A stretch of 64,000 nucleotides of DNA from Pseudomonadota bacterium (GTDB lineage: Bacteria > Pseudomonadota > Gammaproteobacteria > Burkholderiales > Burkholderiaceae_C), in the NCBI GenBank assembly GCA_963205335.1, contig CAUJIM010000019.1, positions 1-64,000 of the forward strand. The letters run 5' to 3'. Both the position numbers and the translations under genes were made by a program. The notes beneath the pieces were generated by a model, which was given only the letters and a program-made list of their open reading frames with translations, made no database searches and had not been told where the DNA came from. Position 1 is the stretch's first letter. Each line of letters opens with the position of its first letter. This document shows, piece by piece, positions 1 to 9,432 of the stretch.

Positions 1-1
1 G

Positions 2-166
2 CTGATCGAGACCAAGCGCCTCATGAAGGGCGGCCAGACCCAGCAGGTGCTCGACGCCATGGTGCAAGAGTCCGGGACCTTCGCCCGCCTGATGCGCGAA
101 CCCGCCGCCCGCGAGGCCTTCAGCGCATTCATGCAGAAGAGAAAACCCGATTTCAGCAACTGCTGA
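2..166 (+). CDS. Enoyl-CoA hydratase/isomerase family protein, C-terminal end only
   Basis: This is the last 54 codons of a gene that begins before the window, ending in TGA. The visible tail has the usual end of the crotonase family: a helix beginning TKRLMKGGQ, then LMREPAAREAF and a terminal KRKPDF segment, as in enoyl-CoA hydratases that act on acyl-CoA thioesters in the cytoplasm. The oxyanion-hole and catalytic glutamate regions lie outside the window, so the substrate cannot be judged. A decayed copy of this same tail occurs about 9.3 kb downstream on the same strand at 9454-9614, so the gene end is duplicated around the molybdenum hydroxylase/TRAP module. The family call is by recognition of the C-terminal pattern. 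Confidence 0.75.
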   Translation: MIETKRLMKGGQTQQVLDAMVQESGTFARLMREPAAREAFSAFMQKRKPDFSNC

Positions 167-205
167 AACCGGGGCCTCCCGCAAGGGTCTTCTTTCCAGG
201 GCTGC

Positions 206-790
206 TCAGTCGTAGATGGCGTCTTTCCCGTTGCCGTCCCCTTGCTCCATCGCCAGGCACGCCTGATGCAGTTTTTGCAGCGCGCGGCGCAGCACGCGGC
301 GCTCCTCGACCGTGAGCGTGAGCAGCATCGCGGTCTGCTGCCTGCGCGCCAGCGGGATCACCTGGGCGTGCAGTGCCGCACCCTGCGGCGTGATGTGGCA
401 GACCACCGTGCGCCGCGGCGGCCTGCCCTCGGCTTCGAGGTCGACCAGGCCGCGTGATTCCAGCAACTTGAGCGTGCGGCTCACCAGCGCCTTGTCGGAG
501 GTGGATTCCAGCACCAGTTCCGGAAAAGGCACGCTTCCCGCGTGCGCGATCAGCGAAAGCAGCCGCCACTCCGACACCGTCAGCCCGACCGGATCGACGT
601 AGGACGTCGTCAGGGTGCGCCGCAGCCCATTGCTCACGAGGCTCATCCAGGTGGTCAGGAAGTTGTGCACCGAGAGCCCTTCGCCCGAGGGATCGAGCGT
701 GCCCCAGGGATCGGCATCGGGCGTGCGTGCGAACATGGGTGAACGTGATTCGGCCAGGGGCCGGGAGGCGCGCGTGCGCGGTGACTTCAT
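206..790 (-). CDS. MarR-family transcriptional regulator
   Basis: A winged-helix regulator of 194 residues. The central part has the MarR pattern: LTVSEWRLLSLIAHAG as the first helices, then TSDKALVSRTLKLLESRGLVD as recognition helix, and the basic wing EGRPPRRTVVCHITPQG. MarR proteins bind palindromic DNA as dimers and usually lose affinity when an aromatic or acyl ligand binds. I chose the ATG at 790 because AAGGAA lies 5 bases upstream; the frame stays open to 856, and another ATG lies 18 codons downstream. The gene is divergent from the BUG/molybdenum hydroxylase operon, and two palindromes lie in the shared intergenic region, so it probably controls that operon and itself. The ligand is not predictable from sequence. 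Confidence 0.9.
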   Translation of the reverse strand: MKSPRTRASRPLAESRSPMFARTPDADPWGTLDPSGEGLSVHNFLTTWMSLVSNGLRRTLTTSYVDPVGLTVSEWRLLSLIAHAGSVPFPELVLESTSDKALVSRTLKLLESRGLVDLEAEGRPPRRTVVCHITPQGAALHAQVIPLARRQQTAMLLTLTVEERRVLRRALQKLHQACLAMEQGDGNGKDAIYD

Positions 791-844
791 GCGGATTCCT
801 TGTATGCCGAGGGTCGAGGATGCGCCCTGCCAACCACGGCGTTG

Positions 845-887
845 TTGATTTGTCAATTGGTAATTCTATTGCTGTTGATGAGTCAAC
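845..887. promoter_or_regulatory. Two TTGA-N4-TCAA palindromes, candidate MarR operators
   Basis: TTGATTTGTCAA at 845-856 and GTTGATGAGTCAAC at 874-887 are both TTGA-N4-TCAA inverted repeats. Their centres are 30 bp apart, close to three helical turns. They sit in an AT-rich intergenic stretch between the divergent MarR gene (start 790) and the BUG gene (start 991). Short palindromes of this kind are typical MarR sites. Binding is inferred from position and symmetry. Confidence 0.6.
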
Positions 888-990
888 ATGCGAGTACCAT
901 TATTTTCGAACCAATGGCGAATCGATGTTTCACTAATGGTTCAAAACCTCATTCATATGGCTTTTGACCGCCGCATTCTTGGGTGAATTC

Positions 991-1962
991 ATGAACCTCT
1001 CTCGACGCTCGCTTTTCCTGGCCACCGCAGCCCTGGCTTCGGCTTCTGTCTTTGCGCAGGCCTATCCGTCCAAGCCGATCACCATGATCGTGGCTTACCC
1101 GCCCGGTGGCGACACCGACGCCACCGCGCGCATGTTTGCCGACAAGCTCTCGCAGCGGCTGAAGCAAGCGGTGATCGTGGAGAACAAGCCCGGGGCGGGG
1201 GGCACCATAGGCAACCACTACGTGGGCAAGGCGGCGCCAGACGGCTACACACTGCTGTTCACGCCCAACCCGTTCACCACCGCGCAAATGGTGATGAAGC
1301 TGCCGCCGAGCACCAGCTACGACGTGCTCGGAGGCTATGAATTCATCGCCAAGACGGCGACCCAGCCGCTGGTGCTGGTGGCGCATCCGGGCACCGGCTT
1401 CAAGACCGTGGCCGACATGATCGATGCGGCCAGGGCGGGCAAGGCCATCAGCTATGCCAGTCCCGGCGCCGGCTCGCCGATGCACGTGATCGCCGAATGG
1501 CTCAACCGCGCCGCCGGGGTCAAGATCGCGCACGTGCCCTACCGCGGCGTGGGTCCTTCGGTGAACGACGTGGTGGCCGGGCATGTGAACACGGCCTGGG
1601 TCACCCTGGGCGCGGTATCGCAGTATGTGCAGTCGGGCCGATTGGTCCAGCTGGCGATCGGCGATGCGCAGCGCTCGCCGCTCGCGCCGGACGTGCCGAC
1701 GCTGGTGGAGTCGGGCTACAAGGACGTGATCGTCGGCGCCTGGAACGGTTTTCTCGCGCCCAAGGGCACGCCGGCGGACGTCGTGAAACTGCTGAACGCG
1801 CAGCTGAACGACATCCTCAAGTCGCCCGAGGTGACGCAGAAGCTGGCGACCTTCGGCGCCCTGCCGGCCGGTGGCACGCCCGATGTGCTGAAGAAGACGG
1901 TGGCTGACGAGTACGCGACGATGGACCGCGTGATCAAGGAGCTCGGCATCACCGCCGACTGA
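991..1962 (+). CDS. TctC/BUG-family periplasmic solute-binding protein
   Basis: A 323-residue protein with a Sec signal peptide (MNLSRRSLF, a hydrophobic stretch, FAQA cleavage region) followed by the BUG signature YPSKPITMIVAYPPGGDTDA, then VIVENKPGAGGTIG and a later YASPGAGSPMHV segment. BUG proteins bind small carboxylates or aromatics in the periplasm. No TctA/TctB membrane genes are adjacent, so it may be an orphan sensor or receptor, or may share another transporter. I took the ATG at 991, which starts the signal peptide, although the frame is open from 964. It is first in the operon with the molybdenum hydroxylase (23-bp gap), which suggests it binds the hydroxylase substrate or a relative. 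Confidence 0.9.
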   Translation: MNLSRRSLFLATAALASASVFAQAYPSKPITMIVAYPPGGDTDATARMFADKLSQRLKQAVIVENKPGAGGTIGNHYVGKAAPDGYTLLFTPNPFTTAQMVMKLPPSTSYDVLGGYEFIAKTATQPLVLVAHPGTGFKTVADMIDAARAGKAISYASPGAGSPMHVIAEWLNRAAGVKIAHVPYRGVGPSVNDVVAGHVNTAWVTLGAVSQYVQSGRLVQLAIGDAQRSPLAPDVPTLVESGYKDVIVGAWNGFLAPKGTPADVVKLLNAQLNDILKSPEVTQKLATFGALPAGGTPDVLKKTVADEYATMDRVIKELGITAD

Positions 1963-1985
1963 GGACGACCACGGGAGCGAGCAAG

Positions 1986-4286
1986 ATGAGTGCATCCCCC
2001 TTGGGGCAAGAGACATCCCAGGTCACCGCGCGCGCCAAGGTGCTTGGCCGGGCGCAGTACGCGGGCGACCTCAAGTTTCCCGGCATGCTGCATGCCAAGG
2101 TGTTGCGCAGCCCCTACCCGCATGCCCGCATCGTGCGCGTGGACACCACGGCGGCGCGCGCGCTGCCCGGCGTGAAGGCGGTGCTGACGGGGGCAGACGC
2201 GCCCGCCAGGCCTTGGGGCGGCGGACCGCACAAGGAGCGCCATGTGCTGGCCAGGGAGGTGGTGCGCTTCGCCGGCGAGGAGGTGGCGGCCGTGGCCGCC
2301 GTGACCGAGGACATCGCGCGCGACGCGATCGACCTGATCGAAGTGGAGTACGAGGAGCTGCCCGCCCTGCTCAGCCCCGGGGAGGCGCTCGACGCCGAGG
2401 CGCCCGCGGTGCACCCGGGCCGCAAGGACAACGTGGCCCACGCGATCGCGTTCCACAGGGGTGATGTGGACGCGGCCATGGCGCGTGCCGATCTGGTGCA
2501 CGAGGAAACCTATATCACCCAGGCGCAGTACCCCGGCTACCTGGAGCCCATGGCCTCGGTGGCTCTGGTCGATCCAGAGGGGCGGCTGCACGTCTGGACT
2601 TCGACGCAATCGGTGTTCCTGGCGCGCGCGCGCCTGGCGGCGGCGCTGGAGCTGCCGATCTCCAGCGTGCGCGTGACGCAGGCGACCACGGGCGGCGGCT
2701 TCGGCGGCAAGATCGTCGAGGACGACAACCAGCTCGTTGCCGGGCTGCTCGCGCTGCGCGCCGGCCTGCCGGTGCGCCTGGTCAACAACCGGCTGGAAGA
2801 CTTCCTGGCCTGCTGCACCAGCGTGCCCGAGCGCATCACGCTCAAGCTCGGCATGACGCGCGAGGGTGTGATCGTCGCCAAGGACGTGAAGATCATCGCC
2901 GAGTGCGGCGCCTACGCGGGCCTTTCGGGCGAGGTGATGCACGTGAGCAGCATGCGCAGCGACAACATGCACCGCAATGCCAACGTGCGCTGCGACGCGA
3001 AGCTGGTCTACACGCACACGCCGCCGCATGGGGCGTTCCGCGGTTTCGGCGGCTCGCAGATGCTGTTCGCGCTCAACAGCCACATCGACACCATGGCGCG
3101 CAAGCTCGGGCTCGACCCCGTGGAGGTGCACCGGCGCAACGCGATCGGCCAGGGCGAGACCTCGGTGCATGGCTGGAAGATCGGCAGCACCGGCCTGCTC
3201 GAATGCATCACCCAGGCCACCGAGGCGATCGGGTGGGCCGCCAGGCGGGCGGCGCCGCGCGGCACCGGCAGCCGCCGCCGGGGTGTGGGCATGGCGGCCG
3301 TGATGCACGTGAGCGGCAACCGCACCATGGGCAACTGGGACGGCTCGACCGTCGCCATCAAGATGAACGAAGACGGACGCGTGGTCGTGCACAGCGGCGA
3401 GTGCGACATGGGGCAGGGGGCGATGACCATGCTCAGCCAGGTCGTGGCCCACGAACTGGCGATCCCGATCGGGCATGTGCACGTGGCGCCGCCCGATACC
3501 GACAGCGCGCCGTATGCGCTGGGCTCGTTCGCCTCGCGCGTGACGATGTCGGCCGGCAATGCCGCGATCCGCAGCGCGCAGGCCATGCGCGACAAGCTGT
3601 TCGCACTGGCGGCCGCGCTGATGGAGGTGTCTTCGCAAGACCTGGAACTGGCCGATGGCCAGGTGTGCGTGCGCGGCACCGACAAGCGCATGGCGCTGGC
3701 CGACCTGGCGCGCCAGCACGTCTGGCGCCACGGCGGCGAGCCGCTGCAGACCACCGTCACCTGGGACCCGCCGACGGTGATGCACGACAAGGACTTGTAC
3801 GGCAATGTCGCGCCCGCGCATTCGTTTGCCGCGCAGGCGGTCGAGGTGGAGGTGGACGTGGAGACCGGCCAGGTGACGCTGATCGACAGCTACGTGGCCG
3901 ACGACCTGGGAAAGGTGCTCAACCCGGTGGCGGTGCACGGCCAGACCAATGGTGCGAGCGTGCAGGCGATCGGCTGGGCACTGTACGAGCAGCTGCAGAT
4001 CGAGGACGGGCGCATCGCCAACGGCAATTTCGCCGACTACACCATGCCCACGCCCGACGCCGTGCCGCTGCTGCGCGGCGGCTTCGTCGAAAGCAACGAC
4101 CCCAATGGCCCCTACGGCGCCAAGGGTTCGAGCGAGACGGCCATCCTGCCGGGCGCGCCCGCCATTGCCAACGCCGTGTTCGATGCGGTCGGCGTGCGCA
4201 TCACCAGCCTGCCCATCACCCCGGAAAAAATCCTGGCCGCGCTCGACGCGCGAGGCCGGGGTGCAGCGGAGGCGCGCGATGCGTGA
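1986..4286 (+). CDS. Molybdenum hydroxylase large (Mo-cofactor) subunit, xanthine dehydrogenase family
   Basis: A 766-residue protein of the aldehyde oxidase/xanthine dehydrogenase type. The N-terminal hammerhead domain contains RAQYAGDLKFPGMLHAKVLR; the Mo-pterin domains contain GGGFGGK (237-242), GAFRGFGGSQ (349-358), GECDMGQGAM and the C-terminal GAKGSSE with the candidate catalytic glutamate at 717. Such enzymes hydroxylate or reduce N-heterocycles, aldehydes, aromatic acyl-CoAs or CO. The CO dehydrogenase active-site loop (AYRCSFR) is not seen; AFRGFG fits the hydroxylase group. The FAD and 2Fe-2S subunits follow directly, making a classic heterotrimer in CoxL-M-S order, with an 8-bp overlap to the FAD subunit. 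Substrate is unknown. The cofactor insertion genes CoxD/CoxE are not in the window. Confidence 0.9.
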   Translation: MSASPLGQETSQVTARAKVLGRAQYAGDLKFPGMLHAKVLRSPYPHARIVRVDTTAARALPGVKAVLTGADAPARPWGGGPHKERHVLAREVVRFAGEEVAAVAAVTEDIARDAIDLIEVEYEELPALLSPGEALDAEAPAVHPGRKDNVAHAIAFHRGDVDAAMARADLVHEETYITQAQYPGYLEPMASVALVDPEGRLHVWTSTQSVFLARARLAAALELPISSVRVTQATTGGGFGGKIVEDDNQLVAGLLALRAGLPVRLVNNRLEDFLACCTSVPERITLKLGMTREGVIVAKDVKIIAECGAYAGLSGEVMHVSSMRSDNMHRNANVRCDAKLVYTHTPPHGAFRGFGGSQMLFALNSHIDTMARKLGLDPVEVHRRNAIGQGETSVHGWKIGSTGLLECITQATEAIGWAARRAAPRGTGSRRRGVGMAAVMHVSGNRTMGNWDGSTVAIKMNEDGRVVVHSGECDMGQGAMTMLSQVVAHELAIPIGHVHVAPPDTDSAPYALGSFASRVTMSAGNAAIRSAQAMRDKLFALAAALMEVSSQDLELADGQVCVRGTDKRMALADLARQHVWRHGGEPLQTTVTWDPPTVMHDKDLYGNVAPAHSFAAQAVEVEVDVETGQVTLIDSYVADDLGKVLNPVAVHGQTNGASVQAIGWALYEQLQIEDGRIANGNFADYTMPTPDAVPLLRGGFVESNDPNGPYGAKGSSETAILPGAPAIANAVFDAVGVRITSLPITPEKILAALDARGRGAAEARDA

Positions 4287-5145
4287 CTTTGATTTCCACG
4301 AGCCCGAGAGCGTGCACGAGGCCAGCCGCATGCTCGCCGACCTGGGCGAGGACTGCCGCGTGATGGCGGGCGGCACCGCGCTGATGCTGGTGATGCGCCA
4401 GCGCATGCTGAGCCCGGCGCACATCGTCTCGGTGGCGCGCATCGCCGCGCTGCGCGGCATCCGGTTCGACGCCGCGGGCGGCCTGCGCATCGGCGCACTC
4501 GAACGCCATTGCGACATCGAGCGTTCGGCCGTCGTGCGCCAGCACTACCCCATGCTCGCCGCGATGGCCGGGCAGGTGGCCAACCCGCAGGTGCGCCACC
4601 AGGCCACCATCGGCGGCAACCTCTGCTATGGCGACCCGGCCACCGACCCGCCGAGCTGCCTGCTCGCGCTGGGCGCGAGCATCGTGCTGGCGAGCAGCCG
4701 GGGCGAGCGCGTGCTGGCGATGGAGGATTTCCTCGTCGACTACTACACCACCGCGATCGAGCCCGACGAGCTGGTGCTGGAGATCCGCGTGCCGCCGCCC
4801 GCCGCGAACGCCGCCGGGCACTACACCCGCTTTCGCCGCACCGCCGCCGAGCACCGCCCGCTGGTCAACGTGGCGCTCGCCGTGCAGCGCAGCGGCGCGC
4901 GCTGCCATGCGGCCAGCCTGGTGGTCGGGGCTTCCACGCCGGTGCCCCGGCGCCTGGCGCGCGCCGAAGAGCGCCTCGCGGGCCAGACGGTCACGCCCGA
5001 CATCGCCGCCGAGGCGGCCGCGCTGGCGGCGCAGGAGATGGTGGCGCTGTCGGACGCGCGCGGCAGCGAGGCGTTTCGCCGCCACCAGGCGCGCGTCGCC
5101 GCCGAGCGCACGATTGCCGCCCTGTTCGGCCTCGCCGCGGCGTGA
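4279..5145 (+). CDS. Molybdenum hydroxylase FAD-binding subunit (CoxM type)
   Basis: A 288-residue FAD subunit. It begins FDFHEPESVHEA, has the first FAD motif AGGTAL at 30-35 and the second motif TIGGNLCYGDPATDPPS at 110-126, and ends with the CO dehydrogenase flavoprotein C-terminal domain. It carries electrons between the 2Fe-2S subunit and an external acceptor. The start ATG at 4279 is well supported: GGAGG lies 6 bases upstream, and the gene overlaps the large subunit by 8 bp, a sign of translational coupling. There is no insertion carrying a 4Fe-4S cluster, which the flavin subunit of 4-hydroxybenzoyl-CoA reductase has, so that particular enzyme is unlikely. Confidence 0.92.
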   Translation: MRDFDFHEPESVHEASRMLADLGEDCRVMAGGTALMLVMRQRMLSPAHIVSVARIAALRGIRFDAAGGLRIGALERHCDIERSAVVRQHYPMLAAMAGQVANPQVRHQATIGGNLCYGDPATDPPSCLLALGASIVLASSRGERVLAMEDFLVDYYTTAIEPDELVLEIRVPPPAANAAGHYTRFRRTAAEHRPLVNVALAVQRSGARCHAASLVVGASTPVPRRLARAEERLAGQTVTPDIAAEAAALAAQEMVALSDARGSEAFRRHQARVAAERTIAALFGLAAA

Positions 5146-5166
5146 TGCCATGCAAAGGATTGAGCC

Positions 5167-5632
<466 letters not shown>

Positions 5633-5643
<11 letters not shown>

Positions 5644-6418
5644 GAAAACCCTCGCGGTGGCCGCGCCCTCGGCCCGGGTCTGGGAGCTGCTGCTCGACCC
5701 CAAGGTGATGGCCGGCTGCGTGCCCGGCATGCAGTCGATCGACGTCATCAGCGATACCGAATACAAGGCGCTGATGCAGGTGAAGGTCTCCTTCCTGAGC
5801 GCCAGGTTCAGGCTGCATACCAGGATCGTGGAGCAGCGCGCGCCGAGCTATCTGCGCGCCGAGGGGACGGGCGAGGATGCCTCGGTGGCCAGCTCGCTCA
5901 AGCAGCAGACCGAGCTGTTCCTGTCCGACCTGCCGGGCGGACAGACCGAGCTGCGCATGAAGGTCAAGGTCGATGTGCTGGGGCGCCTGGGTGCGTTCGG
6001 CCTGGGTGTGATGAAAACCAAGGCCGACCGCATGTGGGACGAGTTCGGCCGCAACCTGGTGGCGCGGCTGGAGGCCGGGGATGGCCCGCAAGCGGAGACC
6101 GTGGAAGCCGAGGCGCCGGCCCCGGAAACCGCCGCGCCGCCCGTGCCCGTGCCGCCGCCGCACCGGGCCGAGGAAGTCCAGGGAGTGCCTGCCGTGCCGC
6201 CACCTCCGGCGGCCACCGTGGTGGGTGCGGCGCAGCACTGGTGGCAGCGGCTGACCGGTGGCGGCGCGGCTGCGGGTGTGCATGCGGTGCCCGCGGGCGG
6301 GCACGTGCGCATCGAGATCCGGCGCGCGGGCGAGACCATTACCGTGCACTGGCCGGCGGCGCAGGCGCAGGAGTGCGCGCGCTGGCTGGACGGCTATCTG
6401 CAGGCGCGATCGCGCTGA
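5633..6418 (+). CDS. CoxG-like SRPBCC-domain protein
   Basis: A 261-residue protein. Residues 1-145 form a CoxG/SRPBCC domain (MEIEKTLAVAAPSARVWELL at the start, then DPKVMAGCVPGMQSID). Residues about 155-195 are a proline/alanine-rich linker, followed by a short C-terminal segment with a WWQRLTGG motif. In CO dehydrogenase operons CoxG is thought to attach the enzyme to the membrane or assist maturation. The 11-bp overlap with the 2Fe-2S subunit indicates coupled translation. It ends 6 bp from the convergent TRAP permease gene. The C-terminal segment lacks an obvious transmembrane helix. The exact role in non-CO hydroxylases is not established. Confidence 0.82.
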
Positions 6419-6424
6419 TGCCGG

Positions 6425-7732
6425 CTACCCCATCACCTTCGCGGGCAGCCAGGTGGCGATCTCGGGGAACACGCACAGGATCACGATCGCCGCCACCATG
6501 CACAGCATGAAGGGGAAGGCGCCGCGCAGGATGGTGGGCAGGCGCACGTCGGGCGTGATGCCGTTGATGACGAACAGGTTCAGCCCCACGGGCGGCGTGA
6601 TCAGGCCCAGCTCCATGTTGATGGTCAGGATCACGCCGAACCAGATCGGGTCGAACCCGGCGGCGGTGATCACCGGCATCAGGATCGGCGTGGTCATGAG
6701 GATGATGGCGGCGGGTGGCAGGAAGCACCCGGCCACCAGCAGCATCAGGTTGATGGCCGCCATGATGATCCAGCGGTTGACCTGCAGCGCGGCGATGGAT
6801 TCGGCCACCGACTGCGTCACCTGCAGCGAGCTCATCATGTAGCCGAACAGGATGGAGGTGCCGATGATCATCAGCAGCATGCCCGACTCGCGCAGGCTGT
6901 CGCGCAGGATCACCCAGAGCTCGCGCGGGCGCCAGACGCGGTAGATCACGACCACCATCGCGAGGCACAGCGCGGCGCCGACGGCCGCCGCCTCGGACGG
7001 CGTGGCGATGCCGCCGTACAGCGCGTAGACCACGCCGATGATGACCGCGATGAAGGGCACGAGGCGCGGCATGAGCTCGAGCTTTTCGCGCAGGCTGTAG
7101 ACGCGGCCGTGGTCCACCAGGCGCGTGCCGCGCTTCCAGCTCAGAAAGATCGCCCAGGCCATGAACAGCGCGACCAGCAGCAGGCCGGGCAGGATGCCGG
7201 CGACGAACAGCCGCCCGATCGAGGTCTCGGACGCGATGCCGTAGAGGATCATGGTGATGCTCGGCGGGATCAGGATGCCCAGCGTGCCGCCGGCGGCGAT
7301 CGCGCCGGTGGCCAGGTCGGCGTCGTAGCCGCGCTTGCGCATCTCGGGGATGCCCATCTTGCCGATGGCCGCGCAGGTGGCGGGCGACGACCCCGAGAGC
7401 GCCGAGAACAGCGCGCACGCGCCGAGGTTGGAGACCACGAGCGAGCCCGGCACCTTGTAGAGCCAGCGCGAGAGCGCCTCGTACAGGTCGCTGCCGGCGC
7501 GCGAGCCGGCCACCGCCGCGCCCATCACGATGAACATCGGCAGCGACACCAGCGTGAAGTCGTTGAGCCCGCCGAAGATGGTTTCGGCCAGGAAGTGCAC
7601 GCTGCCCCAGCCGTCGAAGACGAGCATGAAGGCCAGCGCCACCGCGCCCAGCGCGAAGGCGATGGGCATGCCGGTGGCCAGCACCAGCGTGGTGATGGCG
7701 AAGATGAGCAGGCCGATCCAGAGGGGGCTCAT
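6425..7732 (-). CDS. TRAP transporter large permease (DctM type)
   Basis: A 435-residue, very hydrophobic integral membrane protein with about 12 predicted helices. Family landmarks are the GMPIAFALGAVALAF entry helix, SLPMFIVMGAAVAGS, GGTLGILIPPSITMILYG and the C-terminal TPPVGLNLFVINGI segment, all characteristic of the TRAP 12-TM subunit. This is the ion-coupled channel that moves carboxylates delivered by the DctP receptor. It is the last gene of the minus-strand dctP-dctQ-dctM operon, 15 bp after the small permease. It converges on the molybdenum hydroxylase operon with only 6 bp between stop codons. Confidence 0.95.
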   Translation of the reverse strand: MSPLWIGLLIFAITTLVLATGMPIAFALGAVALAFMLVFDGWGSVHFLAETIFGGLNDFTLVSLPMFIVMGAAVAGSRAGSDLYEALSRWLYKVPGSLVVSNLGACALFSALSGSSPATCAAIGKMGIPEMRKRGYDADLATGAIAAGGTLGILIPPSITMILYGIASETSIGRLFVAGILPGLLLVALFMAWAIFLSWKRGTRLVDHGRVYSLREKLELMPRLVPFIAVIIGVVYALYGGIATPSEAAAVGAALCLAMVVVIYRVWRPRELWVILRDSLRESGMLLMIIGTSILFGYMMSSLQVTQSVAESIAALQVNRWIIMAAINLMLLVAGCFLPPAAIILMTTPILMPVITAAGFDPIWFGVILTINMELGLITPPVGLNLFVINGITPDVRLPTILRGAFPFMLCMVAAIVILCVFPEIATWLPAKVMG

Positions 7733-7747
7733 GGCAGGTGCTCCGGG

Positions 7748-8299
7748 TTACAGGCCCTCGTCGGGACCGAGGTTGAAGGGCTGGGCGCGGTGCGTGAGCA
7801 CGAGTGCCAGCTCGGCGATGGTCTGCAGGCACAGCAGCGCCAGGCCCACCGGCACCGAGAGATAGGGGATCCACAGCCGCGCGCGCCAGATCGACGCGGT
7901 GGTTTGCCCGTTGGCCCAGGTTTCGTACCACCAGGGAATCGCGCCCCAGAGGAACAGCAGGCAGAACGCCAGCATCAGCAGATAGCCGGCGACGAACAGC
8001 CGGCGCCGCGCCGCGGGACCGACCATGAGCGGCAGCACGTCCACGGCCACGTGCCCGCGCGTGAGCAGGATCCAGGGCGCGCCGAGAAACGTGGCGGCCA
8101 CCATCGCGAAGATGGAGAACTCGGTCTGCCAGATGGCCGACTGGCCCAGCACTGCGCGCACGAACACCATCTGGCACACCACCGCGATCGACACCAGGAT
8201 CAGCGCCACCGAGAACACGCCGAAGGCGCGCGAGGTGGCGTTGACCGCGCGCGCCCACGCAGGCAGCGGCGCGTCCGCGGCCTGGCCGTTACTTGACAC
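7748..8299 (-). CDS. TRAP transporter small permease (DctQ type)
   Basis: A 183-residue protein with four predicted transmembrane helices, including the conserved WQTEFSIFAMVAATFLGAPW region and RGHVAVDVLP, typical of the 4-TM subunit of TRAP transporters. It partners DctM in the membrane. It begins with GTG at 8299, overlapping the stop of the receptor gene by 11 bp, which implies translational coupling. The N-terminal 20 residues before the first helix are longer than usual, but no better start is visible. Confidence 0.92.
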   Translation of the reverse strand: MSSNGQAADAPLPAWARAVNATSRAFGVFSVALILVSIAVVCQMVFVRAVLGQSAIWQTEFSIFAMVAATFLGAPWILLTRGHVAVDVLPLMVGPAARRRLFVAGYLLMLAFCLLFLWGAIPWWYETWANGQTTASIWRARLWIPYLSVPVGLALLCLQTIAELALVLTHRAQPFNLGPDEGL

Positions 8300-9299
8300 T
8301 CAGCGCCTTCTCGATCAGCTCCTTGCCGCCGGGCACCTTCGCGGCGAACTCCTTGTACGAGGTGCGCTGCGCCACCTCGCGCCAGGCGTCGAACTCCGGT
8401 TCGGTGAGGGTGATCACCTCCTTGTTCGCCTTCTTGAAGGCCTCGACCATCTTCTCGTCGAGCTTGGCCGATTCGGCGGCGAAGTAGGCCTCGGCCTTGG
8501 CCGACGCGGCGGTGAGCGCGGCTTTCTGCCTGTCGTCGAGCTTGTCCCAGCTGCGCTTGGAGATCAGCACCGGCTCGTACATGAACCACAGCGCGTGCTC
8601 GCCCGGCGCGGTCACGCAGCCGAGCTGCTCGTACAGGCGGAAAGACACCATCGAGCCCGTCGAGGTGTCGGTGCCGGTGATCACGCCCTGCTGCAGCGCG
8701 TTGTAGACCTCGTTGGACGAGATCGAGGTGATGGAGGCGCCCGCGCCCGCCCACATCTCGGCGAAGGTGGAGCCGGCCGAGCGGATCTTCATGCCCTTGA
8801 CATCGTCGGGCTTGCGGATGCACTTGTCCTTGGCGCCGAAGGCGCCGGCCAGCCAGGCGTCGGCCAGCACGCGCGCGCCGCCCTGCTCGATCACCTGGCG
8901 CATCGCGTCCATGAAGGACGACTTGTTCAGGCGCTGCGCGTGGGCGTGGCTCTTGACGAGGCCGGGCATCAGCGTGGCGCCGAACTGCGGGTGAAAGCCC
9001 GAGGCGTAGTCCAGCGGGAACGAGGTCATGTCGATCTGCCCGCTCTGCATCGCCTTCCACTGCTCGGCGGCCTTGACCAGGCTGGCGCCCGGGTACACCT
9101 TGACCTCCATGCCGACCTTGGCCGCGTTCACCTCGCGCGCGATGATCTGCACCATCTCGTCGCGCACGTCGCCCTTGCCGCCGGGGAACTGGTGCGAGGC
9201 CTTGAGCGTGATGTCGGCCAGTGCGGGCAGGCAGGCAGCGGCGGCGAGCACGGCGACGGCCGCGCGCAGGGGGCTTTTCCAGCCGGTATGTCTTGGCAT
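8289..9299 (-). CDS. TRAP transporter substrate-binding protein (DctP type)
   Basis: A 336-residue periplasmic receptor with an N-terminal signal peptide ending near LPALA, then ITLKASHQFPGG. Further landmarks are GQIDMTSFPLDYASGF, the DctP helix segment DDVKGMKIRSAGSTFAEMW and SSNEVYNALQQGVITGTDTSTGS. The conserved arginine of the carboxylate site is probably the one in MKIRSAG. RBS GAGGAG lies 8 bases before the ATG. It is first in the dctPQM operon. Proximity to the molybdenum hydroxylase suggests a substrate or product of that enzyme, probably a carboxylate. This is inferred from context. Confidence 0.93.
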   Translation of the reverse strand: MPRHTGWKSPLRAAVAVLAAAACLPALADITLKASHQFPGGKGDVRDEMVQIIAREVNAAKVGMEVKVYPGASLVKAAEQWKAMQSGQIDMTSFPLDYASGFHPQFGATLMPGLVKSHAHAQRLNKSSFMDAMRQVIEQGGARVLADAWLAGAFGAKDKCIRKPDDVKGMKIRSAGSTFAEMWAGAGASITSISSNEVYNALQQGVITGTDTSTGSMVSFRLYEQLGCVTAPGEHALWFMYEPVLISKRSWDKLDDRQKAALTAASAKAEAYFAAESAKLDEKMVEAFKKANKEVITLTEPEFDAWREVAQRTSYKEFAAKVPGGKELIEKALSVK

Positions 9300-9432
9300 G
9301 CAGGGTCTCCTCGGTGGTGGGGGTTGTCGCCCGGTGGCGCCGGGCAGCGCACTTTATGGCATGAAACGCGGCGCGTGCATAGAGGGAATCCATGAGGCCG
9401 AGGGCGCGCAGCGCCGCCTGTCGCCGGCTTGA

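Noticed and set aside
2690-3060. Assignment of the molybdenum hydroxylase as aerobic CO dehydrogenase because of CoxL-M-S-G gene order
   Set aside because: The AYRCSFR active-site loop of form I CO dehydrogenase is not present; the corresponding region reads GAFRGFGGSQ.
1716-4517. A 933-codon minus-strand frame opposite the molybdenum hydroxylase large subunit
   Set aside because: The translation is His/Arg/Gly-rich low-complexity sequence with no domain; the plus strand encodes a complete conserved enzyme.
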